Part shown: positions 15,047 through 22,294 of the stretch, in pieces
How positions within the stretch are numbered: position 1 is the stretch's first letter
Layout: the number at the start of each line of letters is the position of its first letter
From: a virus
Strand: one strand, 5' to 3'
IMG/VR virus record: IMGVR_UViG_3300037333_000017
Location: 1-22,294 of that record
Length of the DNA: 22,294 nucleotides
Notes under the pieces: model-generated
The model's input: only the letters and a program-made list of their open reading frames with translations
Databases searched by the model: none
What the model was told of the DNA's origin: nothing
Program-made: the position numbers and the translations under genes

Positions 15047-15096
15047 CACCATACACGTACGTTTAAACGTACGTGTATGGTGTGGTCTTTTTTTTT
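15046..15096 (+). terminator. 38-bp perfect palindrome and T-run between convergent genes
   Basis: Bases 15046-15064 are perfectly complementary to 15065-15083 (centre GTTT|AAAC), with no spacer. Nine T follow at 15088-15096. It ends transcription of the 14519 gene and overlaps the TAA stop of the minus-strand gene ending at 15095. The T-run serves only the plus strand. The minus transcript would still form the stem but has no U-run. Confidence 0.85.
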
Positions 15097-15625
15097 AGTC
15101 ATCGTATATTTCGTACGAGATATCTGTGCTCTTCACTTCCGTAGTATCATCGTCTAAGACCTCTAATAACCTCTCCTCAAATTCAGACTTAACTGTATCT
15201 GATATAGCGTCTGATGCTGCGTTTACTAATCTCTGTGACATTGTTCCTCTTCCCAACCTAGTCATAACTTCGTGTTTACTTTTTAAGCTATCGAAGTTAA
15301 CAGGTATTTTCTCTAACATTTCATGTGGCGTCTTGTGTATTATTCCGGGTATCGTGGCCACCACTACGCCATCCTTAACTATATCTACCGGAGACTTTGG
15401 ACCTCCCGCGTACGATATAAATCTCCCTATCAGGTACATGTTATCATTAGTAATAGGTACCTCACCTAAAAACACCGGTTCAAATAATTCCTTATAAACA
15501 TCATAAGGCATGCGTTTATTCGGTACTGCGGCGAGTGCTGAATATACCTTCTCTATGGTCTTTTCAGCTTGCGCGTACTCCTGTCTCTTTATCCTGTTCA
15601 CTTCTTCTTCTAACGGATTACCCAT
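15095..15625 (-). CDS. Hypothetical protein, 176 aa, second gene of minus-strand pair
   Basis: The ATG at 15625 follows TAGGAG on the minus strand, eight bases after the upstream gene. The N-terminus is helical and charged (EEEVNRIKRQEYAQAEKTIEK would continue this helix). The middle contains GGPKSPVDIVKDG and an IPGIIHKTP segment, and the C-terminus is acidic. No family is recognised. Its pairing with a possibly gp25-like gene suggests a baseplate or neck assembly role. It ends against a bidirectional-looking palindrome. Confidence 0.72.
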   Translation of the reverse strand: MGNPLEEEVNRIKRQEYAQAEKTIEKVYSALAAVPNKRMPYDVYKELFEPVFLGEVPITNDNMYLIGRFISYAGGPKSPVDIVKDGVVVATIPGIIHKTPHEMLEKIPVNFDSLKSKHEVMTRLGRGTMSQRLVNAASDAISDTVKSEFEERLLEVLDDDTTEVKSTDISYEIYDD

Positions 15626-15633
15626 CTCTACTC

Positions 15634-16011
15634 CTATTTGTATAGTCTGATATTTTTATTAAACATCTCAATTTTATTACTGACGACAGAGACGGAACGG
15701 TCTAATGTGTAACCATCTCCCGTCTCTATAAGTATACCTACTGAATAAAAACTATTATCCTCCGTCGTTAGATTAACAGTAACTGTAACGTCTGTGAAGT
15801 AGTTAGAATATAGCTCTACGAGCTCTCTCTTTATCGCCATACCTAAGTCTTCGTCCGTAGGTTCATGTATAGACATAAGATAGTCAAGACTAGCTACGTT
15901 CTTAAAGAAATGACTTTGGCTCTTCCTAGACGCCAAGAAATATTCATATAGTTTTGTCATTATAGATAGCTTATCGTCTATAGAACCCGCTATTGTCAGT
16001 GTCGGTAACAT
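15634..16011 (-). CDS. Small protein, possibly gp25-like baseplate wedge component, 125 aa
   Basis: The ATG at 16011 follows AAAGGAGC on the minus strand. Length is close to T4 gp25 (132 aa). The order of elements resembles the GPW/gp25 fold. There is a first helix (KLSIMTKLYEYFLASRK, 14-30). It is followed by a short region ending in EP (50-51), then a second helix (LGMAIKRELVELYSNYF, 56-72). Strands (VTVTVN, then FYSVGILIE) come last. The conserved Arg-Pro and Phe-Gly residues typical of the family are not obvious, so this is a structural analogy, not a match. In T4-like tails gp25 is the wedge part that contacts the sheath. Confidence 0.55.
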   Translation of the reverse strand: MLPTLTIAGSIDDKLSIMTKLYEYFLASRKSQSHFFKNVASLDYLMSIHEPTDEDLGMAIKRELVELYSNYFTDVTVTVNLTTEDNSFYSVGILIETGDGYTLDRSVSVVSNKIEMFNKNIRLYK

Positions 16012-16084
16012 ATTGCTCCTTTACGTGTACTCAACAAAACTATTCTTTACGACTAAAAGTATTATTGAATAAGGAAGGTAACAC
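16012..16084. promoter_or_regulatory. Divergent start region between gp25-like and SbcD-like genes
   Basis: Seventy-three AT-rich bases separate divergent genes. They hold the minus-strand AAAGGAGC and, for the plus strand, AAGGAAGG six bases before a GTG start. TATTATTGAATAAGG is promoter-like, but no convincing -35 partner is seen and the TATATTATATA motif of other units is absent. Confidence 0.3.
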
Positions 16085-17167
16085 GTGAAGAAAGTAAGAA
16101 TATTTAACATAACAGACATACATTTAGGACATAATAATACCCCTACTAAAACAATAGTTAATAATATCTATACGTACTTTAAAGATAACGTTAAGTTTTT
16201 ACTCAGTGCTGACATAGTAACAATATCCGGAGATTACTTCCATAAGCTACTATCGAGTGTATCTGACGATTACAAATTAGGGATCGAGTGTTTATTGTTT
16301 ATAGCTAAGTTTTGCGATAAGCACGGAATAATACTTAGAGTACTAGAAGGAACACCATCGCACGATGTGAATCAGTTGGCAACATTTAGTAAGACACTGG
16401 AAGCATTTCAGATAACGTTAGACTTTAAGTATATCGACATTCTAACCGTAGAGTATATGGAAGCATTCGACATGCACATACTTTATGTTCCTGACGAGGT
16501 ATCCACAAATGCGGTTGAGACGCAGGATAAGATACGTGATATGATGGGCAATATGAGCCTAACGAAAGTTGACCATATTGTTATGCATGGTCAATTCCAT
16601 TATCACCTACCTATATTTTCTCAACACAGTTTTGATGAGGATTTCTTTTTAGGTATAACGGATAACTATATTGTTAATGGACATATACACATATTTAGCA
16701 CATTTAATAGGATTATTACGCCAGGCAGCTTCGATAGGCTAACACATAACGAAGAGGGTAAGAAGGGAGGCATCTTTATTTCTTACGACGGATACGGAGG
16801 AAAGGAATATATATTTATAGAGAACAAACACGCTATGTCATATGTGACGCTTAGATACAAGCATACTGAACCAGATATTATAGTAAAGGACATAATGAGC
16901 TTAAGGTTGCGTGACGGTTCACACGTAAGGGTACTGACTGAAGCTACGTCAGATAGATCAATTCGTTCAACGCTTAAGACCATGTTTCCAAACTATACAA
17001 TTAAGGTAGAGACAAGAAAGGCAGAAGAGGAGACGTCATTGACAGATACGTTAACCCTAACGTTTAAAGAGTTACATATAACAAGAGACAACATAATGTC
17101 ATTAGTTAAGAGCAGATTAGGTGATAAATTCGAGACCGTTGAGGCGGACTTATGTAAATTCATATAG
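16085..17167 (+). CDS. SbcD/Mre11-type metallophosphoesterase, nuclease subunit (gp47-like), 360 aa
   Basis: Starts at GTG, well spaced from AAGGAAGG. The calcineurin-like metallophosphoesterase motifs are in order: DIH (11-13), GDYFH (49-53), GTPSHD (89-94), MHG (167-169) and GHIH (199-202). Together they supply the two-metal site of Mre11/SbcD nucleases. Length is near T4 gp47 (339 aa). Residues past ~245 form the variable capping region. The usual GNHD is here GTPSHD, a variant I recall from other phage members. The family works with an SbcC/gp46-type ATPase in end processing, recombination and cleavage of DNA hairpins. No ATPase gene is in this window, so the partner must lie elsewhere or be the host's. 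It heads a plus-strand operon of otherwise unknown genes. Confidence 0.9.
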   Translation: MKKVRIFNITDIHLGHNNTPTKTIVNNIYTYFKDNVKFLLSADIVTISGDYFHKLLSSVSDDYKLGIECLLFIAKFCDKHGIILRVLEGTPSHDVNQLATFSKTLEAFQITLDFKYIDILTVEYMEAFDMHILYVPDEVSTNAVETQDKIRDMMGNMSLTKVDHIVMHGQFHYHLPIFSQHSFDEDFFLGITDNYIVNGHIHIFSTFNRIITPGSFDRLTHNEEGKKGGIFISYDGYGGKEYIFIENKHAMSYVTLRYKHTEPDIIVKDIMSLRLRDGSHVRVLTEATSDRSIRSTLKTMFPNYTIKVETRKAEEETSLTDTLTLTFKELHITRDNIMSLVKSRLGDKFETVEADLCKFI

Positions 17168-17175
17168 GAGACAAG

Positions 17176-18045
17176 ATGATAAAAGAGTTACTGGATGAGA
17201 GGACAACGGGTTCTTACGGACTATCTGTGGGGACCTCTATTGTTATGGAAACGCTATTTGGGTCAGACCATTTGGTTTATAAGAAAGACAGGGTAATAGA
17301 GCGTATGGACTATAGGCCATACAGTTATATGTATATAAACCTATATACTATCGTTAGAAACATATTATCGTCCGCTGACAAAACGACAGCGGACCTAATA
17401 AACAAGTCCTCTTATAGAACTATACTAGAGGTTATATATACAGAAGTAGAAATAATAGAGTCTCTATTGCACGGTTCTGGTGTAGAGCCCGTATGGTATA
17501 TGTTCGATTACTCTAAGGGTCTGATAGAGATAAAGAATGTATCTACAAAGGCGTCAAAACTATTTCTACTAACGAAAGATGTGCTAGAATACGATAAGGA
17601 TGAATTTAGCGCTATATGTACAAATTACATACGAGGCGGTATTAAGTTAACAGACTGTAAAGATAAACGCGTAATAATGAACACACACATAACGCAGGAC
17701 CTGTTAAACCATAAATATACGAATACTCTTGTTAACGTAGAATCTGTAACAGGCGCGGTTATCACAAAGATGAATTTCAATAAGAAATATCCAAAATCTG
17801 CAGCATACGGCAAAAAGAGACTTCCGTTTAATGAAGTAATATTACGGATGGTTGGAGATGGTCTACTTATACGTCAAGCGTTTAAGACAAAAGAGTTCGA
17901 TTCCAGAAAGATTGTCGGTAGATTAGCAGATGAGTTTAACTGGACGCCCTTAACTAGTGAGGATACGGTTATAAGAAATATACGGTCTGACGCTGATGGT
18001 AGAGATATGTACAACGCGGTGAAATTGAAACTTATCTACAAATAA
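17176..18045 (+). CDS. Hypothetical protein, 289 aa
   Basis: ATG 17176 follows AGGAGAC, nine bases after the nuclease stop, so the two are probably co-translated. It is a mixed alpha/beta protein with a tyrosine-rich stretch (YRPYSYMYINLYTIVRN, about 46-62) and basic residues in the C-terminal half (NKKYPKSAAYGKKRLPF). No catalytic motif or membrane segment is visible. It may be a nuclease partner or an unrelated virion gene. I do not recognise it. Confidence 0.72.
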   Translation: MIKELLDERTTGSYGLSVGTSIVMETLFGSDHLVYKKDRVIERMDYRPYSYMYINLYTIVRNILSSADKTTADLINKSSYRTILEVIYTEVEIIESLLHGSGVEPVWYMFDYSKGLIEIKNVSTKASKLFLLTKDVLEYDKDEFSAICTNYIRGGIKLTDCKDKRVIMNTHITQDLLNHKYTNTLVNVESVTGAVITKMNFNKKYPKSAAYGKKRLPFNEVILRMVGDGLLIRQAFKTKEFDSRKIVGRLADEFNWTPLTSEDTVIRNIRSDADGRDMYNAVKLKLIYK

Positions 18046-18103
18046 GAATGAAGATATATTATATACATGAGAGTTCTACTCTAAAAAAAACAAAGGAGCT
18101 ATA
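18046..18103 (+). promoter_or_regulatory. Promoter-like AT motif before the 513-aa gene
   Basis: TATATTATATA (18055-18065) repeats the 11-base motif found at 14403-14413. CTAAAAAAAACAAAGGAG follows, placing the Shine-Dalgarno six bases before the ATG. The motif lies about 40 bases from the start codon, a plausible promoter distance. There is no terminator between this and the upstream gene. Confidence 0.35.
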
Positions 18104-19645
18104 ATGCAGATGAGGTATAAAAACGCCTTAGATACTAGACCACTACAACTAGTGGTAGAGCAGGGCGACGAGAGCCTAACGTTCACTATGACGTCAACAC
18201 TAGATAAGAGCAAAAAGTACGACTTAGGTAGCGAGGAACAATTCGCTATGACAACGGCGTACATAAATTCGAAGGGTGAAAAGTACCAAGAAGAGCTCTT
18301 CGAGATGTTTAAAGAACTATACGACATAACTACGGAACTATATGAGGACGTAACGTACTTATTTAAAAATAAGATAAATGAGGTAATAAATCATTTTGAT
18401 TATGACGATATGCGTATGTTTACAGAAGAATATCCGGTGAAACCCCCTACGTCACTCATAGAAGAGTTCGATTCCGTTAAAGAAGAGGATAACATAGGCA
18501 CGAGAATACAGACTTACACTAGAAGCCAGTATCTTGACCTATGTGCGTTAACCATCCTCTTTAAGGTGTGTGTAGGTCCTATAGGTAGTTTTTACATAAA
18601 CAACCCCAGTGTTGTTCTTAAAACGGCCAAGGAGCACTCGCTGGTAATGTTGTTGTTATCCAGAGACAGTTGGTTAAGAGATCACCATACGACAAAAAAG
18701 CTTCTAGGTAGCTTCGAAGCTATCGTTGAGAATAGCATACGCTCTACTAAGGACAAGGCGATAATCCTATCTAAGGGAATATCCAAGGATGAGTTAGGTA
18801 TCTATATGTTAGGGCTCGTTTACATAAAACTCATACCTGTTTCTATAGTTACTCGTGACACAAACTCAGCGAACCTAATAACCTTTATATATAGCTCTAC
18901 TATAAAGAATATAAAGGCTAAGCAAAACGTCATGGAGAAGGCTCCGTTACCGGACGACTCTAGTCTACCGGAGTCAGCTATGGAGATTCTGCGCATGACA
19001 TCAGACGAGATGGTAGGACACGTCGAAGAGTTTAAGCTGTGGGTATCTGACCCATTATACATCTTCAGGACATACGGGTTAGAAGATACAGATAACGTCT
19101 ATGATAAGGTAAGCGCGGTTGTAGACAAGATTATCGACGCTAAACAAATAGACCACAATATGGTAATGATTTGCGGGTGGGTTTTATCTATAACGCCTAT
19201 AAAAGATGATAGATCAATCGGTTTCATACGCCCAGAAGCGTTAAAACATTTTGGACTACCAGAAATAGGCAGCGTTATGAAGGCTGTATATATGGTTCTA
19301 TACTATATAGATTTTAAAGATATAGCCGAGTTAGTGATATCTACAAAACTAGAGACACAAATAACAAGACCAAACGAAGGGAGGGCACATGTAACAAAAG
19401 AGACGAAGGCTAAGTTAGAAGAGTACTATAGTCTAAACACAACGGTAGAACACTCGGTGAGTAATTTGCTCGTAAAGAGCATAAATGAGTTATCGAACGC
19501 GATAGCGTCAGAAGATTATAGGACCGCGTTGCCGGAAGAGATCAGGTGGAGCTCGTCTGAACTTATAGAGTATAAGACAGACCTAAGAGAGAGATTAGCT
19601 AGAATGTTATTAGCGTTATTTAAAATAGGGGAAAAACATGTTTAA
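18104..19645 (+). CDS. Helical hypothetical protein, 513 aa
   Basis: It has a good ribosome binding site (AAAGGAG). It is almost wholly alpha-helical by eye and acidic. It has no membrane segment, though a hydrophobic stretch near 145-165 (LDLCALTILFKVCVGPIG) is moderately apolar. No family is recognised. The size and helical nature would suit a scaffold-like, portal-associated or tape-associated protein, but nothing specific supports these. The stop overlaps the next start by eight bases. Confidence 0.75.
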   Translation: MQMRYKNALDTRPLQLVVEQGDESLTFTMTSTLDKSKKYDLGSEEQFAMTTAYINSKGEKYQEELFEMFKELYDITTELYEDVTYLFKNKINEVINHFDYDDMRMFTEEYPVKPPTSLIEEFDSVKEEDNIGTRIQTYTRSQYLDLCALTILFKVCVGPIGSFYINNPSVVLKTAKEHSLVMLLLSRDSWLRDHHTTKKLLGSFEAIVENSIRSTKDKAIILSKGISKDELGIYMLGLVYIKLIPVSIVTRDTNSANLITFIYSSTIKNIKAKQNVMEKAPLPDDSSLPESAMEILRMTSDEMVGHVEEFKLWVSDPLYIFRTYGLEDTDNVYDKVSAVVDKIIDAKQIDHNMVMICGWVLSITPIKDDRSIGFIRPEALKHFGLPEIGSVMKAVYMVLYYIDFKDIAELVISTKLETQITRPNEGRAHVTKETKAKLEEYYSLNTTVEHSVSNLLVKSINELSNAIASEDYRTALPEEIRWSSSELIEYKTDLRERLARMLLALFKIGEKHV

Positions 19646-21092
19646 TGATTTTGATTTAGAATACACCATAGCGAGCCTTAAACTAATACCGGTTGTACAT
19701 AAACACGGTATGGTACAAAGAAGGAATAGACTAAGAGCTGACGGTAGCGATATAACTACGTTACAAAATATGGTAGATGAGGGAGGCGTGCATACCGGTA
19801 AACTAACCAGGAAACTTCCTAATATTTACACTATGGGTCTTGAGGCAGACATCGGAAGAATCGGAATCGAAGGAGGTTGGGGCAGCGAACGTTTCGCTTT
19901 CGTGCTAGAGCTAAGGGTAGAAGAGCTCGACCATCAGACGGGTGAGGTCATAAACACATTTGTAGAGTTCATTCAAGGTTACACGAACTACGACGGTGCC
20001 GACAAGATTAGAGACGATGTTGAAATCGATAGAGATATGATATTCACAATAAACTCTATCGCGACAGCAAAGTTAGTGAATAGTAGACGTACCGGAGTAA
20101 AAGCGCTGGTACCTAAAGATGCATACAACGTTATGTGCGACCCAAACGGCTCAGCAAAATTAGTGCACGACGAGAACCTGTTCAAGATTTTGAGACCTAC
20201 CGACATCGTAGGAACACTCGCGACGGAAGAGACATTTGGAGATGACATACCTATAACGTCGTTATCAAATACGGTGACATCAAACCTCATCGTACCGTCA
20301 GACATTCAGAACAAGATAGGAAGTAGGAAACTATCTACGATTCTCAATGCCGGTATCGCTGTTTCAGCTAAGACTAGAGGCACTGGACGACATAAATATC
20401 TAGATAGGATAACTGAACTATCCGGAGACGTAGGTGATGCGGACTACTCCGACTCATACTTTATGAATAAGCTATTCGATCACCGTAGTAGATACACAGT
20501 AGAGTTTACTGCAGATGACCTAGCAGATATCGACAGTGAATATTTAGACGATACAGACATGCCAGATGTGAGCGTATCTGACGTTACATTAAAAGCTGAG
20601 GACGCTAGGAAGAACGGTGTGCTATACTCAGATATGGACCTTGAAGACATAAAGAAACCTATCGAAGAGGCCAGAATAGCATCTATAGTAGCGGAAGAAC
20701 TCAGCGCAATTATTTTTGACAGAAGAGTTAATATGTGTTCGTTTACTATATCGACAACGGCAGGTTCTAGAAGACCCGTCTTTCACTGGGTCTTACTCGA
20801 GAGTCTGATTAGTATCGTTGACATAGCGAGCGCTGGTATCGCGATAGAAGACGAGTTCAAACAGTACGTACTACCAAAGATAACAGATGGCGGTAGACAG
20901 TCTGTAGAGTTACTAGTACACATAGACACACTTTCGATAAGTCGCGTAGCTATTTCCATAGACGGTGATTACTTCGCTACATTCGAACTACCTATTTACG
21001 CTAACTCATTATTCGATGGGAACATCGTTAACGAGTCTAAGGTAGAGTCTGAGTTATCCTCATGGGAAACTCTAATAGATTTAACAATTTAA
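19638..21092 (+). CDS. Virion-type beta-rich protein, 484 aa
   Basis: The ATG at 19638 lies within the preceding gene, after AGGGGAAAAAC. A beta-type segment, ERFAFVLELRVEELD (about 83-97) followed by FIQGYTNYDGAD, recalls a conserved element in uncharacterised jumbo-phage structural proteins. An acidic linker (about 275-320) contains many Asp and Glu. The C-terminal ~150 residues again look like strands ending in TLIDLTI. No signal or membrane segment is seen. Probably a head or tail structural protein; exact role unknown. Confidence 0.75.
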   Translation: MFNDFDLEYTIASLKLIPVVHKHGMVQRRNRLRADGSDITTLQNMVDEGGVHTGKLTRKLPNIYTMGLEADIGRIGIEGGWGSERFAFVLELRVEELDHQTGEVINTFVEFIQGYTNYDGADKIRDDVEIDRDMIFTINSIATAKLVNSRRTGVKALVPKDAYNVMCDPNGSAKLVHDENLFKILRPTDIVGTLATEETFGDDIPITSLSNTVTSNLIVPSDIQNKIGSRKLSTILNAGIAVSAKTRGTGRHKYLDRITELSGDVGDADYSDSYFMNKLFDHRSRYTVEFTADDLADIDSEYLDDTDMPDVSVSDVTLKAEDARKNGVLYSDMDLEDIKKPIEEARIASIVAEELSAIIFDRRVNMCSFTISTTAGSRRPVFHWVLLESLISIVDIASAGIAIEDEFKQYVLPKITDGGRQSVELLVHIDTLSISRVAISIDGDYFATFELPIYANSLFDGNIVNESKVESELSSWETLIDLTI

Positions 21093-21107
21093 AAAAAAAG
21101 GATTTAA

Positions 21108-22294
21108 ATGGACGTCATTAAACTATATAAGGATATCCTAGCTAGTTTCGGTTTGGACGCTAGTACAGGATTTGTAAAACGCGGAGGAGACGATGTACTA
21201 ATCAAAGGTAAGAAACTAGCGCTCCCAACGAAGGAGGTCGTAGAAGACCTCTACTTCCTTAACGGGAATGACGAGTACGAAGAGAGATACCATATCTTCA
21301 ATCCTATATACGAAAACCTCGTAGGTAAGGATAGTGTAGCTACGATGTATCTTAAGAAGTACATTGAACATCGCACAAACTTTATGTTCCATACAGTAGG
21401 TAAACTCCTTCTAGAGTTATACGTAAGGAACCCGAAAGACATCGGGAGTAGACTAAGAGATTTCATGATACTTATGGAGTCTGCTAAGTCTGGTAAGGTA
21501 AAGAAGGTCGTAGATGATGCTGTCCTAAAAGAATGGAAGAAGATTGGTAACGAACTCTTCAAAGACAAGAAGTATAAGCTTATCAGTATGTACCTACAGA
21601 AGAGTGTCGTCAAAGAGGGGGAGAAATTTTATAGGGGAATGGTTATTGATTCTCCTATTATGGAGGCTATAAAAGAAGGAGAGCTAGACTTTGGTAGTAA
21701 ACCAAATAACGTGATCAAAATACTTGTTACGTTTATGACAGGATTGATCGATAAAGATAACGATAGTACTATCGCGATATCATCGGATCAGTCTAGTCCT
21801 ACATTTATGGTTCTACTTAAAACATGGCATCGTGTAAGTACGGAATTCAACAAACTTCTCAAACAGTTAAGTATCATAGATGATGAGGTCTGTAAATCGT
21901 TAGAGGTTACTCTAAAGTATGATTTAACATCTATGGCGCTTTCAGATTATGCGGACGAAGCTAAAAGACTACCGTACGAATCTAGTGACGGAGTTATTGT
22001 TGAGAAAGAAGAGAAGAAGGAACGTTCTGAACCTACTAGAAGCAGGAGGAGAAGCGATCTTTACGAAGGCGAAGAGGAAGACGATGCTGATAGCGTAGAT
22101 GATGTTCTAGATTTCATCGCGCAAAAAGGTAGCTCTGGAGATATCGAGGCAGACATCGAGGAGGCATATGAACCGGTACGAAACTCACGAAGGAGAACTG
22201 GCACAAAGGTAAGACCAGAGCGGAAGTCGCTTAGCTCTGGAACGCGTTCCAGAAAAGGTAGACGCAGAGGAAGAAGTATTAGGGAAGAAGACGA
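21108..22294 (+). CDS. Virion-type protein with disordered Arg/Ser-rich C-terminus (runs off right edge)
   Basis: The start is ATG 21108 after AAGGATTT; 395 codons are visible and the frame is open at the window end. Residues 1-295 form a helical body (for example KYIEHRTNFMFHTVGKLLLE). From about 298 the sequence turns into low-complexity acidic and basic tracts: EKEEKKERSEP, RSRRRS, EGEEEDDAD, then RNSRRR, RPERKS and RKGRRRGRS. Such an ending is probably disordered and could bind nucleic acid or an acidic partner during head assembly. The family is not recognised. Confidence 0.75.
   Translation, partial: MDVIKLYKDILASFGLDASTGFVKRGGDDVLIKGKKLALPTKEVVEDLYFLNGNDEYEERYHIFNPIYENLVGKDSVATMYLKKYIEHRTNFMFHTVGKLLLELYVRNPKDIGSRLRDFMILMESAKSGKVKKVVDDAVLKEWKKIGNELFKDKKYKLISMYLQKSVVKEGEKFYRGMVIDSPIMEAIKEGELDFGSKPNNVIKILVTFMTGLIDKDNDSTIAISSDQSSPTFMVLLKTWHRVSTEFNKLLKQLSIIDDEVCKSLEVTLKYDLTSMALSDYADEAKRLPYESSDGVIVEKEEKKERSEPTRSRRRSDLYEGEEEDDADSVDDVLDFIAQKGSSGDIEADIEEAYEPVRNSRRRTGTKVRPERKSLSSGTRSRKGRRRGRSIREED

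Noticed and set aside
14437-15102. 221-residue open frame on the minus strand opposite the palindrome gene
   Set aside because: It follows from the symmetric, GC-rich palindromic sequence. It has no ribosome binding site and spans the 38-bp terminator palindrome, while the plus-strand gene has an ideal start.

Overview
The window looks like part of the virion-structure region of a large contractile-tailed bacteriophage (myovirus type, probably jumbo). Genes are packed head to tail, with ATGA and TAATG overlaps and strong AAGGAG-type ribosome binding sites. There are no rRNA, tRNA or metabolic genes. Several products carry sequence features I associate with large-phage virion proteins: a baseplate-wedge-like N-terminus at the left edge, a baseplate-hub-like protein near 9-10 kb, and an abundant-looking acidic head protein near 4-5 kb. 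The one confident enzyme is an SbcD/Mre11-type (T4 gp47-like) nuclease subunit at 16.1-17.2 kb. Base composition is moderately AT-rich with heavy AUA and AGA codon use. I cannot name the host. Most products have no function I can recognise. Layout: (1) 1-1330, minus strand, a partial wedge-like gene preceded by a 345-residue gene. (2) 1331-1407, divergent start region. (3) 1408-5052, plus strand, three virion-type genes, then the probable inner-head gene closed by a UUCG-loop terminator. (4) 5129-12908, a long plus-strand operon of nine genes including the putative hub, ending in a GCGA-loop terminator. (5) 12959-14397, a structured leader with a small upstream ORF, then a C-tail-anchored protein gene and a terminator. 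(6) 14398-15096, an isolated unit for a 175-residue protein whose coding sequence is studded with perfect inverted repeats. (7) 15095-16011, two minus-strand genes, the first possibly gp25-like. (8) 16085-22294, plus strand, the SbcD-like nuclease and four further genes, the last cut by the window end. The most striking object is the hairpin-studded gene at 14519-15046. At least seven strong inverted repeats (arms 7-18 bp) and one longer-range stem lie inside an open frame that has a good ribosome binding site, and a 38-bp perfect palindrome follows it. The arms are perfect at DNA level, without the G-T wobbles expected of an old RNA fold. This suggests either recent inverted duplications or selection on DNA palindromes. 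A nuclease of the class that attacks hairpins is encoded about 1 kb away. Two other RNA-level arrangements deserve attention: a ribosome binding site separated from its start codon by a 30-bp perfect palindrome (8839-8886), and a three-way-junction leader with a short upstream ORF in frame with the main gene across a single UAG (12959-13119).
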